Below are positions 1-6,282 of a stretch of 11,542 nucleotides of DNA, one piece after another (positions within the stretch are counted from its first letter, which is position 1; each line of letters opens with the position of its first letter). The notes beneath the pieces were generated by a model. That model did no database searches. It was not told where the DNA came from and saw nothing but the letters and a program-made list of their open reading frames with translations. The DNA lies in contig JAUWLO010000043.1 in NCBI GenBank assembly GCA_030613605.1, positions 1 through 11,542 of the forward strand, given 5' to 3'. This DNA comes from Gammaproteobacteria bacterium. Its GTDB lineage: Bacteria; Pseudomonadota; Gammaproteobacteria; SZUA-152. The translations under genes and the position numbers were made by a program.

Positions 1-268
1 AATCACCCATGAAAATATCATTGCTAGCCTGGCAGACCTGTATACAAAAACAATAAGTACGCTACGCCCTCGCATCATGGTCCAGGGTGAGCATGCATAC
101 ATCTCCAACCCAACTCAGGCAAATAAAATAAGGGCGCTACTTCTGGCTGCCATTCGCGCTGTTGATTTGTGGCGACAGTGTGGGGGTACTCGCTGGCAGC
201 TTATTTTGCAGCGCAAAAAGATTATCAATAAGGCGAATGAGCTACTTGGTAACACCAGCAATCAATAG
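1..268 (+). CDS. hflD: HflD C-terminal part (high frequency lysogenization protein homologue), 5' truncated by window edge
   Basis: The frame is open from base 2 to the TAG at 266-268, giving about 88 residues with no start inside the window. The translation lines up well with the C-terminal helices of E. coli HflD (YcfC). Matching segments include RPRIMVQG (PRIQVTG in E. coli), NKIRALLLAAIRA (AKVRATLLAGIRA) and LWRQCGGTRWQLI (LWHQVGGGRLQLM), in the same order and spacing. HflD is a peripheral inner-membrane all-helical protein; in E. coli it affects stability of the phage lambda CII protein and is usually encoded between mnmA and purB. It converges on fliG with only 47 bp between stops, so it is an ordinary core gene marking the edge of the flagellar-like block. 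Family assignment is from recalled similarity. The internal ATG at 77 is not the true start, because homology extends upstream of it. Confidence 0.85.
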   Translation, partial: ITHENIIASLADLYTKTISTLRPRIMVQGEHAYISNPTQANKIRALLLAAIRAVDLWRQCGGTRWQLILQRKKIINKANELLGNTSNQ

Positions 269-315
269 AGCTGGAGATATAAATTAGAGCTGCTCTTTAA
301 TTGTTTAGATGGGAG

Positions 316-1320
316 TTATATATACTCTTCCCTGGCAGAATCCCCAATCGAAATATCACCCGCCAGAGCCAGGCGACGTATAACGGTAATAATATCTTTT
401 TGAGCATCAGTAACAATGCTCAGCCGAACAGGGCCTCTTGCCTCAATATCTTCATTAAGCATCAGAGCAGCGCGCTTAGACATATTTTTGGTTATTTTAT
501 CTTTTAATAGCTCATCCGCCGCTTTTAAAGAGAGCACTAGTGATTCAGATGATATTTCTCTCAGTATGGTTTGGATATCTCTATCATCTACAGTCATCAA
601 ATCATCAAAGACAAACATCATATCCTGTATTTTCTGTCCAAGCCTGGCATCAGATTCGTTAATATCATCTAATATTTCGCCTTCAATAGAATTATCAATG
701 CTGTTAAGAATTTTTGCTGCGACTTTTACACCGCCCACTGCCGTTGTTTTTATATCTTTTCTGCTGGATAACTGTTTTTCGAGGACATCATTAAGTTCAT
801 TTAATGCAGCTGGCTGTACCCCATCAAGGGTAGCAATTCTCATGAGCACGTCAGCACGGGTGTTTTCAGGGAAAAAAGTTAAAATTTCAGCGGAATGTTC
901 GGACTCCAGGTATGACAAAACAATTGCAATTATTTGAGGGTGCTCCTGGACAATAAGTTCTGACACACTACGGGAGTCCATCCATTTCAGTGTCTCCAGC
1001 CCTTTGTTATCACTCCCCTGCAATATGCGGTCTATTACATCCCCTGCATGTTCAGGCCCTAGTGCTTTGGTTAGCACATTACGAAGATATGCATCAGTGC
1101 CAAGCCCAAACCCCGTCTCGGTTTGCATAGTTTCACAAAAGTTATTTAAAACATTCTCAACCTGTTGACGAGAAATATTTTCCAGACCAGCCATCGCAGC
1201 ACCAACTTTCTTTATTTCTCTCGGCGCCATATGCTTCATCACCTCTGAAGCTGCCTGTTCACCCAGCGCCATCAATAAAATGGCGGCGCGTTCGACACCA
1301 CGGGTTCCACTATGTGCCAT
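316..1320 (-). CDS. fliG: Flagellar motor switch protein FliG, full length
   Basis: The 334-residue product has the usual FliG length. FliG bridges the FliF membrane ring to the rest of the C-ring and carries the surface pushed by the stator. The N-terminal FliF-binding domain covers about residues 5-95. The middle domain carries the EHPQ motif at 126-129 followed by IIAIVLSYL. The C-terminal motor domain (about 230-325) has FVFDD at 236-240, DDRDIQ at 245-250, a helix with R254, E255 and K266, then NMSKRAA at 279-285 and EARGPVRLS at 293-301. All of these follow the family consensus. The ATG lies inside the end of fliF (11-bp overlap), so translation is probably coupled. It is oddly the last gene of the block: no fliH, fliI or fliJ follows, and hflD converges on it. 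The product call is secure; its role without neighbouring export genes is unclear. Confidence 0.95.
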   Translation of the reverse strand: MAHSGTRGVERAAILLMALGEQAASEVMKHMAPREIKKVGAAMAGLENISRQQVENVLNNFCETMQTETGFGLGTDAYLRNVLTKALGPEHAGDVIDRILQGSDNKGLETLKWMDSRSVSELIVQEHPQIIAIVLSYLESEHSAEILTFFPENTRADVLMRIATLDGVQPAALNELNDVLEKQLSSRKDIKTTAVGGVKVAAKILNSIDNSIEGEILDDINESDARLGQKIQDMMFVFDDLMTVDDRDIQTILREISSESLVLSLKAADELLKDKITKNMSKRAALMLNEDIEARGPVRLSIVTDAQKDIITVIRRLALAGDISIGDSAREEYI

Positions 1321-2437
1321 CAGCTGATACCCAGTTTTTCATTATTTGTGCCACCAGCTTTGGGTCACGTTCAACCACTCTTGCTACAGTGATCATATTT
1401 TTTTCATAATCCCCGGAACCAGTTATTTCTGATAAATCAGTATCAGCATTATCCCTAAAATCACCTGAGCCTGAATTGTAGTGGGAACCGTTTTTAAATG
1501 TATTTTCGGCCAAATTAGCTGGCAAACTTACCAAAGACTTTATCGCCGGCCTGATAACTGAAAAAATTATCAAAAGCACCAGCAATGTACCAAGTGTTTT
1601 GTTAAACAGGTCTTTTACCCAAACTTGACCCCATGATGGGCCTGTAGATGCATTGTTGTATAATTGATGGTTTAGTGACCGACGTATTTTGAAAGTGGCA
1701 CCGATGACACTCACAACATCACCACGCCTGGCATTAAACCCTACTGCTTTTTTCACCAAATCAGTAAGCCGGTCTAATTCATCTTTCGTATGTGGTGTAC
1801 GAATCGTGTTCCCCTTTACACCTCTTGATAATTTATCATCCACGATAACGGTAATATAAAGCTTATCAATACGTCCAATCGCCGAACGGGTAAGCCTAAT
1901 TGTTTTATCTAGCTCATAACTATTTACTTCTCGACGTAATTTGTTCAACACCTCGGGTTTTTCACTACCCACATTGTCCTTCACCCGTTCTTCCAGCTCA
2001 TTGTTTCGCAAAACACGAGAATCAGGATTATATGTTTCTAATGTCTGTTCACGTGCTGTGAAGTCAATGTCTGCCGTTACCTGTGCTCTAATTGACTCAG
2101 CACCTAATATTGGTTCAAGCAATCGTTCGATTCGTTGTGTAAAGCTGGCCTCTAATCTCTGCGTATATTCCAGCTGAGCACCCGAAAACGTTAACAGTTT
2201 TCCTTTTATATCATGGCCATAATTACCCACACTTAAACTGGTAATTTTATCGCCATACCCTGCATTCTGCATTCCTGAAGAATTAAGGGCTGCGTTAAAT
2301 CCCCTATTGCCCTGCCTGCCAAAATCTCCATCACCACCAGGCATCCACAGCCACAAAACCACTGCAGCCCCAATGACTACGCTGACCGCAAGCCCTATCA
2401 ATAAACCGATCTGACGGAATGTATTAGTACTGCTCAA
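1310..2437 (-). CDS. fliF: FliF MS-ring protein lacking the RBM1/RBM2 (YscJ-like) domains
   Basis: I start this at a TTG at 2437-2435 because AAGGAG lies 8 bases upstream; this gives 375 residues. Upstream in-frame ATG and TTG codons (to 2494) have no ribosome binding site. FliF normally has about 550 residues. Visible parts: TM1 at about 10-31; a Gly/Asn-rich linker at 33-75; the RBM3 region at about 86-250, with ETYNPDS at 134-140 and GFNARRGDVVSV at 233-244; TM2 at about 281-300; and a C-terminal FliG-binding tail at 342-369 containing RDPKLVAQIMKNW. The roughly 190 residues expected between TM1 and RBM3, which form the two ring-building domains around the export gate, are missing. No stop or frameshift marks the junction, and the remaining parts match the family closely. 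It is preceded by a sigma-54 promoter and overlaps fliG. The family call is strong; function as a conventional MS ring is doubtful. Confidence 0.88.
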   Translation of the reverse strand: MSSTNTFRQIGLLIGLAVSVVIGAAVVLWLWMPGGDGDFGRQGNRGFNAALNSSGMQNAGYGDKITSLSVGNYGHDIKGKLLTFSGAQLEYTQRLEASFTQRIERLLEPILGAESIRAQVTADIDFTAREQTLETYNPDSRVLRNNELEERVKDNVGSEKPEVLNKLRREVNSYELDKTIRLTRSAIGRIDKLYITVIVDDKLSRGVKGNTIRTPHTKDELDRLTDLVKKAVGFNARRGDVVSVIGATFKIRRSLNHQLYNNASTGPSWGQVWVKDLFNKTLGTLLVLLIIFSVIRPAIKSLVSLPANLAENTFKNGSHYNSGSGDFRDNADTDLSEITGSGDYEKNMITVARVVERDPKLVAQIMKNWVSADGT

Positions 2438-2556
2438 ACTAATTTCTCCTTGCCAGCATTGTTTCTTCCACATACAGAAACTATTGGCGAACAAACACGT
2501 AAATTCCCGAAAAATAAAATCAGGTTCAGAGGAAAACAGAAATGATTTACCGACAT
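2434..2556 (-). CDS. Possible 40-residue leader ORF overlapping the fliF start
   Basis: An ATG at 2556 is preceded by AGAGG with a 6-base spacer (2563-2567). It opens 40 codons ending in a TGA that shares two bases with the fliF TTG start (combined TTGA at 2437-2434). The product would have a hydrophobic stretch at about residues 8-17 and three cysteines (7, 22 and 29). I do not recognise it, and it does not resemble FliE or the missing FliF domains. It lies within the presumed transcript from the sigma-54 promoter, so it could couple translation into fliF, whose TTG start is weak. The fliF frame is also open here, so the ORF may be accidental. Evidence for coding is limited to the ribosome binding site and the stop-start overlap. 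Confidence 0.35.
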   Translation of the reverse strand: MSVNHFCFPLNLILFFGNLRVCSPIVSVCGRNNAGKEKLV

Positions 2557-2586
2557 AACACGCCTCTTTAATTACTTTGATTAACC

Positions 2587-2601
2587 TCGGTTCTGAACCG
2601 A
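2587..2601. promoter_or_regulatory. 15-bp palindrome next to the predicted fliF transcription start
   Basis: TCGGTTCTGAACCGA is a perfect inverted repeat, 7-1-7. It lies immediately downstream of the expected start for the sigma-54 promoter at 2615-2628, where a bound regulator would block transcription. A second copy of the half-site GGTTCAGA occurs at 2523-2530. It could be an operator, or a small stem in the 5' leader. No binding protein can be assigned from the sequence. Confidence 0.4.
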
Positions 2602-2614
2602 CGTTTATGACAAA

Positions 2615-2628
2615 GCAAATAGCGTGCC
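2615..2628 (-). promoter_or_regulatory. Sigma-54 (RpoN) promoter of fliF-fliG
   Basis: Read on the minus strand the site is GGCACGCTATTTGC. It has the invariant GG and GC separated by exactly 10 bases and the fuller GGCACG-N4-TTGC consensus of the -24/-12 promoter. Initiation would fall near 2604, giving a leader of about 170 bases before the fliF TTG. The adjacent upstream gene encodes a FleQ-type sigma-54 activator, the class that drives fliE/fliF-type promoters in polar flagellates, so site and regulator agree. No clear FleQ-binding site was identified. Confidence 0.8.
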
Positions 2629-2683
2629 TAAATTACAACTTTGTTGTTTTTCAACAGGTTAGCAGAGGACCTGCTTTGAAGAG

Positions 2684-4111
2684 TCAAATACCCGTCATGG
2701 TTTCACTACGTTGGAGACCATATTTTCGTAGTTTTTCAACCAAAGTTGTTCTACGCATCTTAAGGCGTTTAGCTGCATGAGCAACGACGCCATCAGCCTC
2801 TTCTAATGCCTGTTTAATCAATGAGCACTCAACCGTGCTGATATGTTCCTTTAGATCCAGGCCATCTCGCGGTAAACGAGAGGTCTGTAAATCTGCATTT
2901 GATGCCAGATGTTGATCAAAATTCATTGCGGGCAAATCACTGGAATTACCACTGGGCTTGAATTTTGTTGGTAAATCAGCCACATCAACTACCCCATAGG
3001 GGTACATGATGACCATGCGTTCGAGAAGATTTGAGAGTTCACGGACATTGCCCGGCCAGCGATACTGGCATAAAGCAATCATGCATGCGGGTGTAAAACG
3101 AACGGAACCACGTTTTTCATGTTCCATCCGTGCAATAAGTTCGTTAACCAGCAATGGGACATCTTCCATCCTGTCTCGCAAAGGAGGCATTTCGATGGGA
3201 AATACATTCAAACGATAATACAGGTCTTCCCTAAATTTTCCTTCACTGATGAGTTCTTCCAGATTTTGATGTGTCGCGGCCACAATTCGAACGTTTGCAG
3301 TGATTTCTTTGTTTCCACCCAAACGCTCATAGGTTCTTTCCTGTAATACCCGCAACAACTTGACCTGCATCGCCATAGGCATGTCGCCAATTTCATCCAG
3401 GAACAATGTGCCACCTTCAGCCATTTCAAATCGACCTCGGCGTGCAGTCACAGCCCCGGTAAAAGCGCCCTTTTCATGACCAAATAATTCACTTTCGAGT
3501 AATTCACCCGGGATTGCGCCGCAATTGATGGGCACAAAAGGTTTATCTCTGCGAACTGAATGATAGTGAAGATTACGAGCGACCACTTCTTTGCCCGTAC
3601 CTGATTCACCCAGGATCAATACCGTTGCATCTGATTCAGCAACCTTTTCAATAAGTTTTCGAACCTCGATGATACTGCGACTGTTACCAACAAGACTGCG
3701 GAATAGATCCAGATTTACGCCGCCTCCACTCTGCTGGCGACCTAAGTTAAATACCTGCGCACGATGCAAAGCGTCAGAGACTTCTGCGTATCGCATCGGT
3801 AAATTGAGCATCGCGAATGCCCCTTGCACAACGTCTTTAATAAGGCTTTTTTCATCTCCGTTGGAAATCAGGAGTAAAACAGGGGGCGCTTCATCCAGTT
3901 CCTGAATAGCGTTGTATATACGGGTGAGGTTTTCTGATGTATCGCAATTTCCGAGTAAAATAGCCTCGAATTTTTCACCAAGACGGCCAAGTACATTTTC
4001 ACTATCCGTCACGCTTACCGCGCCCTGGGCAACAAATTCCAGTATGGCGGTCAGTTTCTGACTCTGTTGCTTGCTGTCTTCTACCAGTAACAGTGTCATT
4101 ACATTAGGCAT
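2684..4111 (-). CDS. fleQ: FleQ/FlrA-type sigma-54-dependent flagellar master regulator
   Basis: The 475-residue protein closely follows P. aeruginosa FleQ along its length. The N-terminal receiver-like domain (about 5-120) keeps acidic residues E11 and D12 but has no aspartate at the expected phosphorylation position (ILLGN, 51-55), so it is degenerate as in FleQ. LFRSLVG at 136-142 matches the c-di-GMP-contacting LFRS motif of FleQ. The AAA+ domain has Walker A GESGTGKE at 168-175, ARNLHYHS at 178-185, the sigma-54 contact loop GAFTGA at 215-220, and Walker B with DE at 239-240. A Fis-type helix-turn-helix occupies about 430-465 (AAKRLKMRRTTLVEKLRKYG). FleQ proteins switch on early flagellar genes with RpoN and control biofilm genes in response to c-di-GMP. 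The ATG at 4111 has GAGGG 9 bases upstream. The obvious target is the sigma-54 promoter just downstream. Confidence 0.93.
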   Translation of the reverse strand: MPNVMTLLLVEDSKQQSQKLTAILEFVAQGAVSVTDSENVLGRLGEKFEAILLGNCDTSENLTRIYNAIQELDEAPPVLLLISNGDEKSLIKDVVQGAFAMLNLPMRYAEVSDALHRAQVFNLGRQQSGGGVNLDLFRSLVGNSRSIIEVRKLIEKVAESDATVLILGESGTGKEVVARNLHYHSVRRDKPFVPINCGAIPGELLESELFGHEKGAFTGAVTARRGRFEMAEGGTLFLDEIGDMPMAMQVKLLRVLQERTYERLGGNKEITANVRIVAATHQNLEELISEGKFREDLYYRLNVFPIEMPPLRDRMEDVPLLVNELIARMEHEKRGSVRFTPACMIALCQYRWPGNVRELSNLLERMVIMYPYGVVDVADLPTKFKPSGNSSDLPAMNFDQHLASNADLQTSRLPRDGLDLKEHISTVECSLIKQALEEADGVVAHAAKRLKMRRTTLVEKLRKYGLQRSETMTGI

Positions 4112-4162
4112 TTTTTCTTTCCCTCGGGTCAGCCTTGGCTATTACTATTTTCAACGAGGCTA

Positions 4163-4191
4163 AGTTAAGCACCTAATTTTCAATATGTCAA
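4163..4191 (-). promoter_or_regulatory. Putative sigma-70 promoter of fleQ
   Basis: On the minus strand a perfect -35 TTGACA (4191-4186) is followed after 17 bases by TTAACT (4168-4163), a weak -10 match. It sits about 50 bases before the fleQ ATG. Strength rests on the -35 hexamer and spacing. An inverted repeat covers the -35 region. Confidence 0.5.
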
Positions 4192-4198
4192 AATATTG
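4181..4198. promoter_or_regulatory. Inverted repeat overlapping the fleQ -35 box (possible operator)
   Basis: CAATAT and ATATTG form a perfect 6-bp inverted repeat around a 6-base spacer. The spacer contains most of the TTGACA hexamer, so a dimeric regulator bound here would block polymerase. The regulator is unknown, and an AT-rich 6-6-6 repeat can arise by chance. Confidence 0.35.
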
Positions 4199-4226
4199 CC
4201 GCATTTTTTTATTTAAAAATTCGTTT

Positions 4227-4247
4227 AAAAACGGGAATCTAGGCCCG
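4227..4247 (-). terminator. Weak terminator-like hairpin after the PilZ-like gene
   Basis: On the minus strand a 4-bp stem CGGG...CCCG with an 8-base loop is followed directly by five T residues. It lies about 30 bases past the stop at 4279, between the PilZ-like gene and fleQ. The stem is short, so partial read-through into fleQ is likely. Confidence 0.3.
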
Positions 4248-4278
4248 AACTCTCGAGCAAACCTGGAGCTTTACGCGC

Positions 4279-4914
4279 TTAATGCTCCGAATATTCCGTA
4301 CGTGCTGAAGCAACATTACGACGATGTTGCTGAAATATGAACTTTTCGAGCAAATCCTGAAGATCCTGATCCATATTCAGGAATGTGGCCGCCACCAGAC
4401 TACCCGTACCTGCTTTTTGCACAACTTCAACCCTGGCATAAAATCTTAGTGGTTGGGGTAAAAGGGCATCCAGGAACATATCAACTCTTACCAAACAGTC
4501 ACTGGCCGTCGATCCATGGACATATTCAGATGCTGGAATCACTGGCAGACCAGAAAGCAAAGGGTCTTCGTCGGAACTAGAATCAAGCAAAACTTGAAAG
4601 CCCTCGCTACCCAGCCAAACCTTTCGTATCTCAGGAGTTTCAGCCTCTTTTGATAACAAAGTCCCAACCAGTGAAATCAACAGGTCTAATTTTGAGTCAA
4701 GCCGATTCATTTCCCGTGCCACTGGGTCAGGAATAGCATCCGGTTCATGCACCGCGCTCTCTTTTAACAACAACTGAAGTACCTGTCGGTTTGATTCATA
4801 AAATTTCAGGTATTCACATGCAACAGGCATTCTGGAAATTACCCGCCAGCTAAAAGGGATATCAGCTTCATAAATGAGGCCATCGGCTATTGGCCCAAGT
4901 CGCGGTATATTCAT
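4279..4914 (-). CDS. Atypical PilZ-like protein next to fleQ
   Basis: The 211-residue soluble protein has no signal peptide or membrane helix. The N-terminal part (about 1-95) is helical, with an amphipathic stretch at 67-90. The C-terminal half has the strand pattern of a PilZ barrel: 99-110, 141-149, 156-166 and 172-181. It ends in a helix at about 184-205 containing LEKFIFQQHRR. This end resembles a class of PilZ-superfamily proteins found in gammaproteobacteria. The canonical c-di-GMP motifs are not seen: there is no RxxxR before the barrel, and the D/NxSxxG position reads LGSEG (101-105), lacking the acidic or amide residue. It may therefore be a non-binding adaptor. It lies upstream of fleQ, which suggests a link to motility or c-di-GMP control. 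The ATG at 4914 has no obvious ribosome binding site. The fold assignment is by pattern recognition and is moderate. Confidence 0.6.
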   Translation of the reverse strand: MNIPRLGPIADGLIYEADIPFSWRVISRMPVACEYLKFYESNRQVLQLLLKESAVHEPDAIPDPVAREMNRLDSKLDLLISLVGTLLSKEAETPEIRKVWLGSEGFQVLLDSSSDEDPLLSGLPVIPASEYVHGSTASDCLVRVDMFLDALLPQPLRFYARVEVVQKAGTGSLVAATFLNMDQDLQDLLEKFIFQQHRRNVASARTEYSEH

Positions 4915-5022
4915 GGATACGAAAAATAGCCCGTGTGTGCAGTGTATGCCAATGTAGAATTATGCGTGTGATAAAAAAATAAATGATGCCTTATTTGTTT
5001 GTCTAACATGTTTCATGAATCC

Positions 5023-6270
5023 TTATTCATACCGTAAAGCGTCGACCGGTTTAAGTTTTGATGCACGATGAGCGGGTATGTATCCCGAAGCAATGCCAAC
5101 CATTATAGAAATAATCATGGCAATGAATGCTGTAGACCATGATATCCCTAACTCATAACCGCTTAGATATCCGATGCTATATCCAGCCAATATACCAAGC
5201 ACCATCCCCAGCACACCTCCAACAACGCTAACCACTGTTGCTTCCATCAAAAATTGTGCGAGGATATCTCGTCGATAAGCACCAAGAGCTTTACGAATAC
5301 CTATTTCACGCGTTCGTTCAACAACTGATGTTCCCATTATGTTCATAATGCCCAAACCGCCAACAAAAAGTGATATTGAGGCTGCTATCAGACCTACCAA
5401 TGAAATATTACCGAGTATATCCTCTGCTGTCTCAATCCATCCTTTCATGCTCTCATCAACATATTCGTAATGATTGTTGTGTCGTCGAGAAAGAAGATCG
5501 GTTAATTCTCTGGCCGCATCTTCAATTTTATCCACACTAATGGCTTCTGCCTGCAACGTATGGATATCTTTCACTCCGAATTGCTGCTGATATAGCGTGT
5601 AAGGGATGAGCACACGTTTATTAACATCATAATCATCAGCGCCGAGTTGCGTTAATATATCTCTACTCTCGAATTCAAGCACGCCTATCACGGTAAGACG
5701 GATATCTCCCCAACGGATAACTCGTCGCAAAGGATTTGTATGTTTTCCAAATAACTCATCACTCACCCTGGTTCCGATTATTGCAACAGGCTTTCGTCTC
5801 TGGATATCATTTTTCCTGAAATCTCTTCCTGTAGTTACTCGATCATGATTTATTTCAAGATAATGGATACCAACACCTTCAAGATTTACGTTACTAAACT
5901 TTCCCTTTGATCGCATCTGTATCGAATCATCATCGGCATAAACAACGGGGGTGACTCGCCTTACAGATGGACAACATGAACGCATACTGTTGAGATCATC
6001 ATTATCAATCCCACTTCCCTTCCTAGCGGTACGAAAAGGATTTTCATCATCCCATTTCCTGTATATCCAGATGGTTTCCAAACCATAGGTATCAAGCTCC
6101 GCATAAATATATTTATTTACGCCCTCGCTTACGGTACCGACAACCATAACCGCAGCTATTCCAACCGTAATACCAATCACACTTAACACTGTACGCAATT
6201 TATTTTCCCTTAAGGAAGATAAGGCCTGCATAAGAACATCACGGAATATATTTATGTGTATAAGAGTCAT
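5023..6270 (-). CDS. MacB/FtsX-type ABC exporter permease
   Basis: The 415-residue inner-membrane protein has the MacB permease layout without a fused ATPase. TM1 is at about 27-46, a large periplasmic domain spans about 50-280, and three TM helices lie at about 287-311, 338-362 and 378-400. Family hallmarks are LRTVLSVIGITVGIA (25-39), the GGLGIMNIM segment (304-312), the cytoplasmic coupling region ERTREIGIRKALGA (318-331), and the C-terminal HRASKLKPVDALRYE. Such permeases transmit ATP hydrolysis into movement of the periplasmic domain to push substrates outward (mechanotransmission). The ATPase gene ends 12 bp upstream and the membrane-fusion protein comes before it, so this is the third gene of one operon. 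Adjacent cysteines C99-C100 sit in the periplasmic domain. Substrate unknown; it need not be a macrolide. Confidence 0.9.
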   Translation of the reverse strand: MTLIHINIFRDVLMQALSSLRENKLRTVLSVIGITVGIAAVMVVGTVSEGVNKYIYAELDTYGLETIWIYRKWDDENPFRTARKGSGIDNDDLNSMRSCCPSVRRVTPVVYADDDSIQMRSKGKFSNVNLEGVGIHYLEINHDRVTTGRDFRKNDIQRRKPVAIIGTRVSDELFGKHTNPLRRVIRWGDIRLTVIGVLEFESRDILTQLGADDYDVNKRVLIPYTLYQQQFGVKDIHTLQAEAISVDKIEDAARELTDLLSRRHNNHYEYVDESMKGWIETAEDILGNISLVGLIAASISLFVGGLGIMNIMGTSVVERTREIGIRKALGAYRRDILAQFLMEATVVSVVGGVLGMVLGILAGYSIGYLSGYELGISWSTAFIAMIISIMVGIASGYIPAHRASKLKPVDALRYE

Positions 6271-6282
6271 TGCTTGCAGGTT

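Noticed and set aside
281..300. Terminator between hflD and fliG from the palindrome AGAGCTGCTCT
   Set aside because: The stem is only 4-5 bp with a 1-3 base loop, and no T-run of useful length follows on either strand.
416..937. 173-codon plus-strand ORF inside fliG
   Set aside because: It is antisense to a well-conserved gene, has a Ser/Ile-rich composition typical of a reversed frame, and has no family resemblance.
2641..2680. Terminator after fleQ from AGCAG...CTGCT
   Set aside because: A 5-bp stem exists, but no T-tract follows on the minus strand.
2438..2683. Missing FliF RBM1/RBM2 encoded upstream or in another frame through a frameshift
   Set aside because: Only 246 bp separate fleQ from the fliF start, far less than the roughly 550 bp needed, and no frame there resembles the YscJ-like domain. 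The sequence between TM1 and RBM3 is one open frame.
4939..4951. Sigma-54-like TTGGCA...TGC upstream of the PilZ-like gene
   Set aside because: The GG and GC are separated by 8 bases instead of 10, which sigma-54 does not tolerate.
4980..5022. Terminator after the MacB-like permease (AAATAA...TTATTT plus T-run)
   Set aside because: The stem is entirely A-T and would be unstable; I cannot separate it from background AT-richness.
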